Source of the DNA: Eubacteriales Family XIII. Incertae Sedis bacterium
Lineage (GTDB): Bacteria; Bacillota; Clostridia; Peptostreptococcales; Anaerovoracaceae
DNA length: 39,815 bases
Assembly: GCA_031277015.1 (NCBI GenBank)
Contig: JAISLZ010000108.1
Coordinates: 1 to 39,815 of the forward strand
Reading direction: 5' to 3'
In this document: positions 15,021 through 24,809 of the stretch, piece after piece
Numbering within the stretch: the stretch's first letter is position 1
Layout of the letters: every line of letters begins with the position of its first letter
The notes under the pieces: model-generated
What the model saw: only the letters and a program-made list of their open reading frames with translations
What the model was told of the DNA's origin: nothing
The model's database searches: none
Made by a program: the position numbers and the translations under genes

Positions 15021-17026
15021 CAGAACGTACCCCCTCCCTGTATATACCTGAACACCGATATTGCGAGCGAACCCGCGAACGAGAACGAAACCGCAAATAT
15101 GACGCAGGTCGTGACAAGCCCAACGCGGTTCATTAGCTTCTCGCCGAACACGCCTTCCATATACCAATTGCGCAGGCTCACAGGGATATCCTTGCCCATC
15201 GAGCCCGCAAAGGTCAGGTTGTCACCCTCGTTCGCACCGCCCATGTAAAGGGGGACGACGCGCTTGCGCGTGCGCCCGTAGAATAGGAGCGGCAGCACGA
15301 GGATAGTAGCGGCGAGTACAACCATGATGATCATGTTGTCGCCCGACAGCGCGACGGCTGTAGCGTCAGTGATGCCATCGAAGAAGTGAGTGACGAACGG
15401 AACTATGACGCTGCCGGAGAACAGAGGGAACGAGAGGGATATGATGATGACGAGCACAATGTGCCCCGTCAGCACGAACCACTCCTCACCGTGCACCTTG
15501 TCCTGTATGTTCTGCCTGTTTGCCACTATTGCCGTGAGCTTGCCGAGCCATTTACCCCAGTAGAACACGGTGACGGCGGATCCGAATACTATCATGAGCA
15601 CGACCCACACCCCACCCGCGTCGACGAACGACTGGAGGGCCGCCCACTTGGATATGAGCATCCCGAACGGCGCGAGGAACATCGCGGCTATACCGATAAT
15701 CATGTATACAGCCAGCCTCGGCATCCTGCCGAACAGCCCGTCCATATCCTCTATATCTCGACTGCCTATGTTGTGCTCGGCCGTACCTACGCTGAGAAAG
15801 AGCAGTGACTTCGTGACCGCGTGGAAGATAATGAGCATGATTGCGGCCCATACGCCCTCCGGAGTGCCTATGCCTGCGCACGCGACGATGAGGCCGAGGT
15901 TGGCAATAGTAGAATACGCGAGGACACGCTTCGCATTGCTCTGCGTGACCGCCGCGAACGATGCAAGGACGAATGTGAGCCCCCCGACCATCATAACCAT
16001 GAATCCCGGCCCACCTATGTCCATGATGCCCTGCACTCCGAGCAGGGGCGAGAGCTTCACGATGAGGAATACGCCCGCCTTGACCATCGTCGACGAGTGT
16101 AGCAAAGCCGACGTAGGCGTCGGCGCGACCATCGCCCCGAGCAGCCAACTGTTGAACGGCATCTGCGCGGCCTTCGTAATGCCCGCAAAACACAGCAGCA
16201 TGACGACCGCGTTCACGATATAGTCAGGCTGGCCCAGAGCCTTCGCCGATGAGCCGAGCTCAAGCAGCCGGTCTATCTCAAGCGTCGCGTAGGTGCCGCC
16301 GAGCAGCACGATGGCGAGCACGAAGGCGAGCCCACCAAGCAAGTTCATGATGAGCGCCCGGAAAGAATTCCTTACAGCCTCCTCTGTCTTCGTATACCCT
16401 ATCAGGAAGAACGAACAGAGCGTCGTGATCTCCCAGAAGAAGTACATATATATCAGGTTGTTTGAGAGGACGATGCCAAACATCGCGGCCAGGAAGATGA
16501 ACATGAGGAAGAAAAACCACCAACGCCTGTCAGGGCCCTCAGGGTGATGGCTCTGAAAGTCTTTCATGTAACCGACAGCATATACGCATATGAGCGTACC
16601 TATGATGCCGATGATAATGACCATTATAAGCGCAAAATGATCTATGCCTATGTTGTTCTTCACCTCGATGCTGTGACCCGCGTGCAACTCAAACCATATG
16701 AGGATAAAACATTGCACCGGTGCAAGTATGCACGCCAACACTTTTTTGTACTTGATCCCGAGGATGAAGATAACTACGGCTAGCGCCGCCTCTATCCCCA
16801 TCATCACGTATCCCGTGGCTTCCGCCGACTCCGTCCCGCCTGACCACAGCATGTTCGGTCCAACGTCAGACCATATACCCTGCCTGACCGCCAAAATCAC
16901 CGAAAAGACGGCCGTGGCCGCGGCTCCGATGAAAATCACCGGGCCACGCGCCACGTCACTCCTGATGAACAGCAGAGCCAAAGCGATCACAAGTGGGATC
17001 AGTACGAGAAAAATTATCGTTTCCAC
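15020..17026 (-). CDS. echA: Ech-type hydrogenase antiporter-like membrane subunit (NuoL-like)
   Basis: The 668-aa protein with some 14-16 hydrophobic segments belongs to the NuoL/MrpA antiporter family and provides the ion-translocating channel. Conserved features include the charged helix YMYFFWEITTLCSFFLIGYT with its Glu, the Lys-containing MPFNSWLLGAM and AHTVAESLQ-free central region ALLHSSTMVKAGVFLI. The start is GTG at 17026 with GGAAGGGA upstream, 23 bases after the permease stop, so both are likely on one message. It is the first gene of the ech block echABCDEF. Confidence 0.92.
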   Translation of the reverse strand: METIIFLVLIPLVIALALLFIRSDVARGPVIFIGAAATAVFSVILAVRQGIWSDVGPNMLWSGGTESAEATGYVMMGIEAALAVVIFILGIKYKKVLACILAPVQCFILIWFELHAGHSIEVKNNIGIDHFALIMVIIIGIIGTLICVYAVGYMKDFQSHHPEGPDRRWWFFFLMFIFLAAMFGIVLSNNLIYMYFFWEITTLCSFFLIGYTKTEEAVRNSFRALIMNLLGGLAFVLAIVLLGGTYATLEIDRLLELGSSAKALGQPDYIVNAVVMLLCFAGITKAAQMPFNSWLLGAMVAPTPTSALLHSSTMVKAGVFLIVKLSPLLGVQGIMDIGGPGFMVMMVGGLTFVLASFAAVTQSNAKRVLAYSTIANLGLIVACAGIGTPEGVWAAIMLIIFHAVTKSLLFLSVGTAEHNIGSRDIEDMDGLFGRMPRLAVYMIIGIAAMFLAPFGMLISKWAALQSFVDAGGVWVVLMIVFGSAVTVFYWGKWLGKLTAIVANRQNIQDKVHGEEWFVLTGHIVLVIIISLSFPLFSGSVIVPFVTHFFDGITDATAVALSGDNMIIMVVLAATILVLPLLFYGRTRKRVVPLYMGGANEGDNLTFAGSMGKDIPVSLRNWYMEGVFGEKLMNRVGLVTTCVIFAVSFSFAGSLAISVFRYIQGGGTF

Positions 17027-17049
17027 TGCTTCCCTTCCTTATCTACGAC

Positions 17050-18912
17050 TTACGCCGCTTCTTCGCCAGCTACAGCCGTACGCCGGCCGAGCTTCATTGC
17101 ACCGAGGAAAAGTATCACGTATGTGACGAGCTCCACACCCATCAACGCCCATACCTTCGACATCGCAGGATCGGTGAATATGTTGTATCCCTCTGCGATC
17201 TCCGCGGGATTGGCGATGATCGTCACAAACGACAGAGCTATCGACACAATGCACACGACCGTAAGAAGGACGATCCATGGCGCGCCGCCTCCGATGATCT
17301 GCTTCCGCGCTGCCTTTTCCGCGTCCTTCTTCTCGCCAGCGGAGCCCGGCTTTGCGGGGAATTTCATGTTGAACGTGACCTCGTCCGAGCCTATGACCAA
17401 TGTCTGCCTGATCTTGCCCCGGTACTTCTGTATAGCGAACACGACTACAGGCGCGATGATGATGTCCATCGAAAGCAGGAAGATCGGAATACCGTCCCCT
17501 ACCTCGAAGATGAGCAGGACCATAGCCGCAACCTGCAGGATAATGGCAAACCACTCCAAAACTGGGAACATTGCCGCTTTGACCGTCAGAGATTCCTTAG
17601 GATCGTAGCCGCGTTCCTTCATCTTCTTGCGCATGAGTATCTGCGAATATAGGATGCCCACCCAGCATAGCGTACCCGTGAATCCGGCGATGCCGACGAG
17701 CGCCGTGTAGAGCATGTTGTCCTCGCCGCCCATCATGCCGAGCTCGGAGATAAGGAAGCTGAGCAGGAAGACGAGCCATATGAACACGAGCGTGAAGAGC
17801 GTGGCGTTCTGTGGTGTGCTAAAACGGTTGAGCTTTGACAGGAACTTAGGTGCGAGGCCCTCGACGGAGAGCCCGTACAGCGAGCGCACCGTGCCGTAGA
17901 AACCGGAATTGGCACAGCTGAACGCCGCTATGAGCGTGACGACAGTAAACACGCTGCTGCCCCAGCCAAAGCCGTAGGCCGCGAGCGCCTGCGCGAACAC
18001 CGAGCTATCGAGTGTCGCCACCGTGTACGGCATTATCAGCGAGAGTATGAAGATAGGCACCAGATAGATCAGTATGATGCGGTAGGCGACCTTCTTGCAA
18101 GCCGCCGGCACGTTGACCTCCGGATTCTGCGTCTCCGCGGCCGAGAGCCCTACTATCTCCGAGCCCTGGAAGTTCACGAGGGTCCATATCATGAGCGTGA
18201 TCATCACGATGCCACCCCTCGGAAAGAGCTGATGCATGACACTCTCGCCCACGTTCGGAAGCAACGCCTGCGAGCCTACGAAGCCGGCAGCGATATCCGC
18301 CGTAGTTTCGTTGCCCTCAAAATGCGCTCCGCTGTTCACTACGCCGAGGAAGATGAGTACGCCGAAAATGATGAACAGTATGATGGCGAATATCTTGATG
18401 ATCGCAAGGATGGATTCGAGATGGCCGAACCATTTGACATGAAAGATATTGATGAGCGTTAGAAGAGCGAGCGCTACGATACCCCACAGGAATGTGAGCG
18501 CCGGAGTGCTCTCATATGCCGGATTGATATTTTTAATAAGTGCGTTTACAAAAATGGCTGTAGCGAGAGCCTCTGATGGTATGTAGCACACCCAGTTCGC
18601 CCAGAACGCCCAGCCGATGCCCGCGGATGCCGTATCGCCCATGAACTCGCGAGTGTAGGACACGAACGAGCCGCGCCTCGGTATGTTGACGAGAAGCTCC
18701 GCAAATGACTGCATGACACCGTAGATAGTAACGCCCGCGACGGCGTAAGTGATAAGGATAGCGCCAGGCCCCATTTCGTTGAACGTGTAGCCCAGCTCCA
18801 GAAAATAACATGAACCGATGATGCCGCCGAGGGCGATGAGCGAGACGTGCCACGGCATGATTCCGCGCGACAGAGTTCTTTCGCTCTGTTCGACCAATCT
18901 CTCTTGAGCCAT
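17050..18912 (-). CDS. APC-family amino acid permease upstream of ech
   Basis: The 620-aa protein belongs to the amino acid-polyamine-organocation superfamily, AAT/YAT type. The first helix is ISLIALGGIIGSCYFL-like (SLIALGGIIGSCYFLELG), followed by GSFVSYTREFMG and the conserved loop NFQGSEIVGLSAAETQNPE, shared with lysine and other cationic amino acid permeases. It has about 12 helices plus two more after a hydrophilic basic insert (KFPAKPGSAGEKKDAEKAARK), longer than the usual 450-500 aa. AGGAGGT (as GGAGGTAAGTA) precedes the ATG and a TATAAT lies 27 bases upstream. Only 23 bases separate it from echA, so amino acid uptake and hydrogenase appear co-expressed. The exact substrate is not readable. 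Confidence 0.85.
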   Translation of the reverse strand: MAQERLVEQSERTLSRGIMPWHVSLIALGGIIGSCYFLELGYTFNEMGPGAILITYAVAGVTIYGVMQSFAELLVNIPRRGSFVSYTREFMGDTASAGIGWAFWANWVCYIPSEALATAIFVNALIKNINPAYESTPALTFLWGIVALALLTLINIFHVKWFGHLESILAIIKIFAIILFIIFGVLIFLGVVNSGAHFEGNETTADIAAGFVGSQALLPNVGESVMHQLFPRGGIVMITLMIWTLVNFQGSEIVGLSAAETQNPEVNVPAACKKVAYRIILIYLVPIFILSLIMPYTVATLDSSVFAQALAAYGFGWGSSVFTVVTLIAAFSCANSGFYGTVRSLYGLSVEGLAPKFLSKLNRFSTPQNATLFTLVFIWLVFLLSFLISELGMMGGEDNMLYTALVGIAGFTGTLCWVGILYSQILMRKKMKERGYDPKESLTVKAAMFPVLEWFAIILQVAAMVLLIFEVGDGIPIFLLSMDIIIAPVVVFAIQKYRGKIRQTLVIGSDEVTFNMKFPAKPGSAGEKKDAEKAARKQIIGGGAPWIVLLTVVCIVSIALSFVTIIANPAEIAEGYNIFTDPAMSKVWALMGVELVTYVILFLGAMKLGRRTAVAGEEAA

Positions 18913-18938
18913 TACTTACCTCCTTTTGTCTTTTTTAA

Positions 18939-18944
18939 TTATAT
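18939..18944 (-). promoter_or_regulatory. putative -10 box for the permease-ech-hypF operon
   Basis: TATAAT in an AT-rich stretch of the 96-bp gap between the two permease genes, 27 bases before the ATG. No convincing -35 was found at normal spacing. If real, it starts the transcript running through echABCDEF to hypF. Confidence 0.4.
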
Positions 18945-19008
18945 AAAATGATTGTTACGGCGCTCCACGCTTTTGTGCCGTTGAACCGATACCCGTTATC
19001 GTCCCGAG

Positions 19009-20739
19009 CTACGACGATGTCACCGTCTGATCGGAGTCGATCTTCTTCCACATCAGATAGAATACCGCCGCCAGAACTAGCACGACCACCGTCGCTATAC
19101 GGATACCCATCCACATCGCCTCCTGCGACCCGAACACCGTCATGTCGTAGTTTTCGGCGAAAGCTTCCGCATAGGACATGCCATCCTCCTCTACCAGGGA
19201 ACTCACCCAATCCGACTCGTACCACGGCAGGAAGAAACTGCCTCCGATGCCGACGAGGCCCAGTATGAGAAAGAGGAACGACATCCGTTTCATATCTCCA
19301 CTTGCAAGGCGAGTCTTAGGGTTGGGCGGGTTGCTCACGGAATCTTTCCGCGAGAGACCACCATACATGGCCCTCCATATCGCGTAGAGTATGGGGCCCG
19401 TGATAATGCCTATCATGCCGCCGATGAAGTAATCCGTCCCGTTCACGAGGAAGGAAAAGAACGCGATACAGATGGGCATGACGCATATCACGCAGAGGAA
19501 TCTATAACCACCCGGCGTTTTGAATTTGTAGTCTTCCGGAGGTATCGTCTTTCTGAGCTTCATCGCGGAGATGTAGACGAGGATGTACGACGATACGAGA
19601 AGGAACACGTCAACAACGACAAGGATGGAAAAGTCTATCATGCAAAGCGCGATATTGACGACAGCGACAGAAACAACGGCGACGTAAGGTACGCCATGCT
19701 TCTTGTCCACCTTGACCATGAACGGCGGAGCGAGATTGTCGTCCGCCAGGGCAAAGAAGCCGCGCGAGCCCGATGCGATATACGTGTTGAATATGGAGCA
19801 CTGGGCGATGATGGCGACTACACCAAAGAACAGGCCGAGCGCCGGAGCTACGAAGTGTTCAGGCAATGTGGCGTATCCGATGACGCCCTCTCCCGCGTCG
19901 GAGCCCCAGTTGAGGAAACTAAATTCCTCGCCCGCCCCCTTGAACGCAGCCAGCGCGGCCAGCGTCGGTATGATATATGTAGCCATGATGATGGGCACTG
20001 ATATGATCGTCGCGCGGGATATGACCTGCGGGTCTTCGAGCTCGCCCGCGATCGTGGACATCGACTCGTATCCCGAGTACATCCACATACCTATCGACAG
20101 ACCGGCGCCGATATAGAAAAACCAGTCGGAACCCGCCTCTATCGGATAGGCCGTGACCGGGTCGAAAGGATTGCCGCCCCAGTTCATGAAACCTACAACG
20201 GCCACCATAGCGAACGCGGCAATGACAAAGACCGAGAGGATATTCGTAACTATGCCGACGTCACGCACCCCTCTGATATTGATGTACATGAACACGAGTA
20301 TCATCGCGAGCTTGAACGCGAACTCCGCACCCCACCCCATATGCAAAATGCCCGCGAGATAACCGCCCGCGAGCACCACATATAGAGTGTTGTCTATGTA
20401 GATCGATATCGTACGCCACCAGCCCGCCTGAAACCCCCAGAACTCACCTAGGGCCTCTTGAACCCACTTGTAATAGCCACCTTCCTGCGGCCTCGCTGAG
20501 CCGAGCTCCGCGGCGACAAGTCCGAACGGAAGTCCCCAGACGAACGGCAATATGATGAGTAAAATGAGAGTGAGCCCTGGCCCGGCTTCGGGGATCATGT
20601 CCTCTATGCCGTAGCACCCCGCAGCGACGAGTGAAAAAATCATGAACACCACAGTGAAGGTGCTCATCTTGTGCTTTTTGAGCCCTCGCCCGGCGGTATC
20701 CATCGCTACCGAAGGATTGTTGGTAACGTTGCTTGCCAT
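19009..20739 (-). CDS. second APC-family amino acid/polyamine permease
   Basis: The 576-aa protein has about 12 helices plus an additional C-terminal helix pair around a 60-residue loop (FLPWYESDWVSSLVEEDGMSYAEAFAENY). APC hallmarks are VFMIFSLVAAGCYGIEDMIPEAGPG in helix 1, LPFGLVAAELGSARPQEGGYYKWV in helix 2-3 and MYSGYESMSTIAGELEDPQ. The PQEGGYYKWV loop and helix 1 resemble permeases of the polyamine/cationic group and differ from the neighbouring permease, so the two are not recent duplicates. AGGAGG lies 7 bases before the ATG. Its substrate is unknown; an amino acid supplied to fermentation is the reasonable guess. Confidence 0.85.
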   Translation of the reverse strand: MASNVTNNPSVAMDTAGRGLKKHKMSTFTVVFMIFSLVAAGCYGIEDMIPEAGPGLTLILLIILPFVWGLPFGLVAAELGSARPQEGGYYKWVQEALGEFWGFQAGWWRTISIYIDNTLYVVLAGGYLAGILHMGWGAEFAFKLAMILVFMYINIRGVRDVGIVTNILSVFVIAAFAMVAVVGFMNWGGNPFDPVTAYPIEAGSDWFFYIGAGLSIGMWMYSGYESMSTIAGELEDPQVISRATIISVPIIMATYIIPTLAALAAFKGAGEEFSFLNWGSDAGEGVIGYATLPEHFVAPALGLFFGVVAIIAQCSIFNTYIASGSRGFFALADDNLAPPFMVKVDKKHGVPYVAVVSVAVVNIALCMIDFSILVVVDVFLLVSSYILVYISAMKLRKTIPPEDYKFKTPGGYRFLCVICVMPICIAFFSFLVNGTDYFIGGMIGIITGPILYAIWRAMYGGLSRKDSVSNPPNPKTRLASGDMKRMSFLFLILGLVGIGGSFFLPWYESDWVSSLVEEDGMSYAEAFAENYDMTVFGSQEAMWMGIRIATVVVLVLAAVFYLMWKKIDSDQTVTSS

Positions 20740-21092
20740 AGTTCCACCTCCTTTGCTTGTCTCTTTCGCCTATGACCATGTTATTGTCCGTCACCGCTTG
20801 CCTGCACGCCTAGCCGCAGCGAAAAAATCCCACGCAGTTTTGACACTAAGAGACAACGGCATCGCGAGCGATCACACGCTCCACCGCGCCCGTTGAATCA
20901 GAGATGCGCCGATACTATGGAAATACCGGTCAATAAGAAAACCCGCACTTCCCTATAACAATAAATGATTGCCGCGCGAGAGGAATACTCCGCCCACGCC
21001 ATATGTGAGAATTATATGTTAGCACGCCCATGCTGTCAATCACACGGAGATTAAATTTCGCCTGATCGTTCACGATTCGTATAGTTTTCATA
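20740..21092. other. intergenic region between divergent permease and FIST genes
   Basis: About 350 bases with no gene I can support. It holds the AGGAGG site of the permease at one end and an AT-rich promoter zone at the other. The minus strand has a TTGACC near 20930, but I cannot place a matching -10. No riboswitch, T-box or terminator was recognised. The 105- and 63-aa minus-strand ORFs crossing into the FIST gene are shadows. Confidence 0.5.
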
Positions 21093-21101
21093 TGATATAA
21101 T
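21093..21101 (+). promoter_or_regulatory. extended -10 promoter for FIST-kinase pair
   Basis: TGATATAAT is a perfect extended -10 (TGnTATAAT). The expected transcript starts about 30 bases before the ATG at 21138. A conventional -35 at 17 bp is absent, as is common for extended -10 promoters. Confidence 0.5.
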
Positions 21102-21137
21102 AATGGCGTTTGAGGATTTGGTTGATAGGTATCCGAC

Positions 21138-22316
21138 ATGATGAGATTTTTTACGTTGACTACGAGCGAGATCGACGATACCCAAGCGGCGATTGCCGAG
21201 ATAACGGAGCAGTTGGACGCACAGAGCAGCCTGCTCGCGCACAGCATGGGCTTACTGTCCTGTTATTCCGACTTCATCGAAGGCGAGGTGATATCCGCGC
21301 TGAGGGACGCCCTGCCCTTCGAATTTGTGGGGACGACGACCCTCGGGACAGCCGCGCCGAATACGGATTCCCTCGTAGGGCTCACCATCCTCGTGCTGAC
21401 ATCCGATGACATCTCCTTTGTAACAGGACTCAGCGAACCCATCGTGGACGAAGACGTGGACGTGGTTGCCCGCGCATACGCGGAAGCCATAGGAAAAGCG
21501 GACGCCGCGGCAAGGCCCACCCTCATGTTCAGCTACGCTCCTCTGCTCATGAACGTGGGCGGGGATTACTTCGTCAACACCCTGACAGAAATTTCAGGCA
21601 ATGTGCCCAACTTTGGGACTATTTCCATGGACGACACCATCGACTACCACAACAGCCACGTAATATTCAACGGCGAACTCCACAAAGACAGGCTCGCCTT
21701 CGTCCTCGTCTTAGGGGACATCAAGCCAAGGTTCAGGTTTGCGTCCATTTCAAAGGAAAAGATATTCCGCGATAAGGGAGTAGTGACATCCTCGGAAGGC
21801 AACCAGCTCCATAAGATCAACGATATGTCAGTGGAGGATTATCTGCTGTCGCTAGGGCTCGCCAAGGGGGAGGACGGCGCCATCATGGGTATCAATTCCT
21901 TCCCGTTCATCGTCGACTACAACGACGGCACCAAGCCTGTCGTACGCATCATGTTCGCCATCACCCCGGAGGGGTACGCGGTCTGCGGCGGCGACATTCC
22001 AGAAGGCGCGACGCTGTCCGTTGGCTCCATAGACGGCAACGAGGTGGTCAAAGCCACCGGCGATCTGCTACGCGACATTCTGGCGGAGGGCAGCATAGGC
22101 GCACTTCTCATCTTTTCCTGTGGGGGAAGGTACTTCTCCCTCGGCTATGGCTCTGAACGTGAGGCCTTAGAGGTGCGAGGCTTGCTAGAGGGGGCGGGCA
22201 TACCATATACGCTCACCTATTCCGGAGGGGAGATATGCCCGGCATACGTCACCAAGGACGCTAAGGCGACGACGAACAGATTTCACAACGATACCTTTGC
22301 GGTGTGCATCTTCTGA
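21138..22316 (+). CDS. FIST-domain sensory protein
   Basis: The 392-aa soluble protein carries the FIST N domain (about 25-190, with GTTTLGTAAPNTDSLVG and PTLMFSYAPLLMN) and FIST C domain (about 215-375, with GALLIFSCGGRYFSLGYGSE). FIST proteins are proposed sensors of small ligands, perhaps amino acids, and often sit next to signalling genes. Here a hybrid histidine kinase begins 3 bases after its stop. No signal peptide or membrane segment is present, so sensing would be cytoplasmic. Two ATGs in tandem open the ORF; the ribosome binding site is weak (TAGGTA). It probably acts as the input partner of the kinase. Confidence 0.85.
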   Translation: MMRFFTLTTSEIDDTQAAIAEITEQLDAQSSLLAHSMGLLSCYSDFIEGEVISALRDALPFEFVGTTTLGTAAPNTDSLVGLTILVLTSDDISFVTGLSEPIVDEDVDVVARAYAEAIGKADAAARPTLMFSYAPLLMNVGGDYFVNTLTEISGNVPNFGTISMDDTIDYHNSHVIFNGELHKDRLAFVLVLGDIKPRFRFASISKEKIFRDKGVVTSSEGNQLHKINDMSVEDYLLSLGLAKGEDGAIMGINSFPFIVDYNDGTKPVVRIMFAITPEGYAVCGGDIPEGATLSVGSIDGNEVVKATGDLLRDILAEGSIGALLIFSCGGRYFSLGYGSEREALEVRGLLEGAGIPYTLTYSGGEICPAYVTKDAKATTNRFHNDTFAVCIF

Positions 22317-22319
22317 ACT

Positions 22320-24044
22320 ATGACTGACTCTCCCATGTCAGACAACATGAATGAAGGTCTTGCAGCCGAGAACAAGCGACTGAACCTCGAGATCAAGAAG
22401 CTCACGAGGGCGCTGAAACGCGAGCAGACCACCAATGAGCGCAATCGTATCACTTTTGAAGCGAAGAACAGACTCAGCGACATCATCTCCGCGGACCGGT
22501 CCAAGCTGGAGCAATATATGAACCTGCTACTGGACAACAGCCGCGACTTCATCCTGCTTTTCGATGCGGACGGGCGTATCGCCTATTGCACCGAATCATT
22601 CCTCAAAGCCTGCGGTATAGCTGGCTTTGGGCTCATAAAAAATAAAACTTACAGGGAGATACTCGGCTCTTTTATAGATGATGAAATCACACGCGATATG
22701 GACCGGACATTCCGCGAAGGCGGCAAGTCTGGTTTGGCGCGGTGCTATAGGCGCGAGCAGGCGATCGACTTCAGCGGCGATAGCCGGGAACGCATCTACT
22801 CCATAGAGCTCAGTCCCATGCAACAGGATGATGGCGCTGTCGTGGTGATGATCGTGTTCTACGACACGACGGACTACGTGAACGCCAAGCAGGAGGCTGA
22901 ACGCGCGAGTGCGGCCAAATCCGATTTTCTCGCCACTGTTTCCCACGAGATACGCACGCCTATGAACGCCATCATCGGTATATCGGAGATGATGGGCGAT
23001 ACAGAACTGACGGACAAACAGCGCGAATTTCTTGCGAAGATACAATCGTCATCAGCCGTCCTGCTTGACCTTATCAACGATATTCTGGATTTCTCCAAGA
23101 TCGAAGCGGGCAAATTGGAGCTGATAGATGAGTATTTCGATTTCCATAGATTGCTCAACAGTCTAAAGTCCGTGTTCGATCTCATAATGTCACAAAAGAC
23201 TCTAGGCTTCAATTGCGATTTTGAGCCTAATCTGCCTAAGGTGGTGTTTGGCGACGCGAAACGCATACGTCAGATACTGACCAATCTGCTCAACAACGCT
23301 TACAAATACACGCCGAGCGGCTGGATAGATTTCAAGGTTTCCATGAACCACGACGGGGTGGTGCGGTTCGACATCAAGGACACGGGGATCGGTATTGAGG
23401 AGGAGGATCTGCCTAAGCTGTTCGATGAGTTCGTCCAGCTCGACCTCACAAAAAACAAAAACGTCACGGGCACGGGCCTCGGGCTCGCCATCACGAAGCG
23501 GCTGTGCGAGATGATGCACGGAGAGATAAGCGTCAATAGCGTATATGGGGAAGGCTCGATATTCACCATCATCCTGCCCCTGCAGACGGGAAGCGATGCC
23601 GACCTGCCGGTCGAGGTGGAGAGCGCAGGGAAATTCGCGGCACCTGGCGCGAAGATTCTCATAGTGGACGATGTGGAAATCAACCTTGAAGTGGCGGAAT
23701 ATATGCTCGAACCGTTCGCGGTGGATTGCGATCTGGCCTACGACGGACAGCAGGCGCTTGACAGGATTGTCAAAAGCTCATACGATTTGGTGCTGATGGA
23801 CCACATGATGCCGAGGATGGACGGTATCGAGGCGACCCGCCGCATCAGAAAGATGGACGGGCCGAAGTCCAAGATTCCCGTCGTCGCGCTGACCGCCAAC
23901 GCCATCAGCGGGAACGAAAAGATGTTCATCGAGGCAGGATTCGACGGGTTCATATCAAAGCCCATCGACGGGCACGCCTTGGCTTCTACCCTTTTGAAGT
24001 TTCTTCCGGCAGACCTGATAGTTCACGCGGACGCGGCGCAATAA
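22320..24044 (+). CDS. soluble PAS hybrid histidine kinase with receiver domain
   Basis: The 574-aa kinase has an N-terminal coiled coil (about 10-65), a PAS domain (about 70-190), HisKA with SHEIRTPMNAIIG (phospho-accepting His209), HATPase with NLLNNAYKYTP (N box), DTGIGI (G1) and GTGLGLAI (G2), and a receiver domain (about 445-565). The receiver phospho-acceptor is Asp494 in VLMDHMMPRMDG and its conserved Lys is in ISKPIDG. No membrane segment is seen, so the signal is internal, plausibly from the adjacent FIST protein. No DNA-binding regulator or Hpt gene is nearby, so the output partner must be elsewhere. It starts 3 bases after the FIST stop without its own clear ribosome site, suggesting coupling. 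Confidence 0.92.
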   Translation: MTDSPMSDNMNEGLAAENKRLNLEIKKLTRALKREQTTNERNRITFEAKNRLSDIISADRSKLEQYMNLLLDNSRDFILLFDADGRIAYCTESFLKACGIAGFGLIKNKTYREILGSFIDDEITRDMDRTFREGGKSGLARCYRREQAIDFSGDSRERIYSIELSPMQQDDGAVVVMIVFYDTTDYVNAKQEAERASAAKSDFLATVSHEIRTPMNAIIGISEMMGDTELTDKQREFLAKIQSSSAVLLDLINDILDFSKIEAGKLELIDEYFDFHRLLNSLKSVFDLIMSQKTLGFNCDFEPNLPKVVFGDAKRIRQILTNLLNNAYKYTPSGWIDFKVSMNHDGVVRFDIKDTGIGIEEEDLPKLFDEFVQLDLTKNKNVTGTGLGLAITKRLCEMMHGEISVNSVYGEGSIFTIILPLQTGSDADLPVEVESAGKFAAPGAKILIVDDVEINLEVAEYMLEPFAVDCDLAYDGQQALDRIVKSSYDLVLMDHMMPRMDGIEATRRIRKMDGPKSKIPVVALTANAISGNEKMFIEAGFDGFISKPIDGHALASTLLKFLPADLIVHADAAQ

Positions 24045-24152
24045 TTATCTGCATATTTCATCAGATATACGGACACGGAGCAACAATAATCCACCGATCT
24101 CATCATCTATGCGATCATAAGGCAATATTATCTAGTTCCGTGAATTTATGGG

Positions 24153-24755
24153 CTATATATCCCGGCGGCCTGTGATGGCACGGGAGAGTGTCTCGTCGTC
24201 CGTGTAGTCGAGATCTCCGCCTACGGGAACGCCGTGCGCTATGCGGCTGATCTTGATGCCGGACGGGCGTATGAGGCCGGCCGCGTACATGGCCGTCGCC
24301 TCTCCCTCTATGTTTGGGTTCGTTGCAACGATGATCTCGACGACCTCGTCGTTGCCTTGAAGCCTGACGATGAGTGAACGGAGGTTGATGTCGTCGGGAC
24401 CGACGCCGTCCATCGGCGATATGGCGCCGTGCAGTACGTGATAGAGGCCCCTGTATTCCCTCATGCGCTCAATTGCCGCGACATCCCTCGGCGTCTCGAC
24501 AACACAGATGACGGTGCGGTCACGCGAGTTGTCGGAGCATACTGCACAGGGATCGGAATCCGTCAAGTTGCCGCACACGGAGCAGTATGTCAGCTCCTTC
24601 TTGGCGGCAGTGATGGCATTCGCCATCGAGAACGCGTCCTCGTCGTTCATAGAAATGATATGGAAGGCGAGCCTCTGCGCCGTCTTGCCTCCGATACCGG
24701 GCAGGCGCGACAGCTCCGCGATGAGTTTTGCGAGAGGCTTTGGGTAGTTGTTCAT
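24153..24755 (-). CDS. recR: recombination mediator RecR
   Basis: The 200-aa protein acts with RecO/RecF to load RecA on gapped DNA. The N-terminal helix-hairpin-helix ([19 protein letters not shown]), the four-Cys zinc motif ([16 protein letters not shown]), the Toprim domain ([14 protein letters not shown]) and the C-terminal motif ([10 protein letters not shown]-like, [18 protein letters not shown]) are all present at normal spacing and length. It is the last gene of the ffs-dnaX-ybaB-recR block, the standard arrangement in many bacteria. Confidence 0.97.
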   Translation of the reverse strand: MNNYPKPLAKLIAELSRLPGIGGKTAQRLAFHIISMNDEDAFSMANAITAAKKELTYCSVCGNLTDSDPCAVCSDNSRDRTVICVVETPRDVAAIERMREYRGLYHVLHGAISPMDGVGPDDINLRSLIVRLQGNDEVVEIIVATNPNIEGEATAMYAAGLIRPSGIKISRIAHGVPVGGDLDYTDDETLSRAITGRRDI

Positions 24756-24809
24756 ATATTGCCTCCAGCGGTGGCCATGGTGAAGGCGCCCGCCACTCCG
24801 CCGTCCTGA

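Noticed and set aside
20740-21137. T-box or riboswitch leader for the permease
   Set aside because: No T-box sequence, specifier stem or terminator/antiterminator pair was recognised in the leader.
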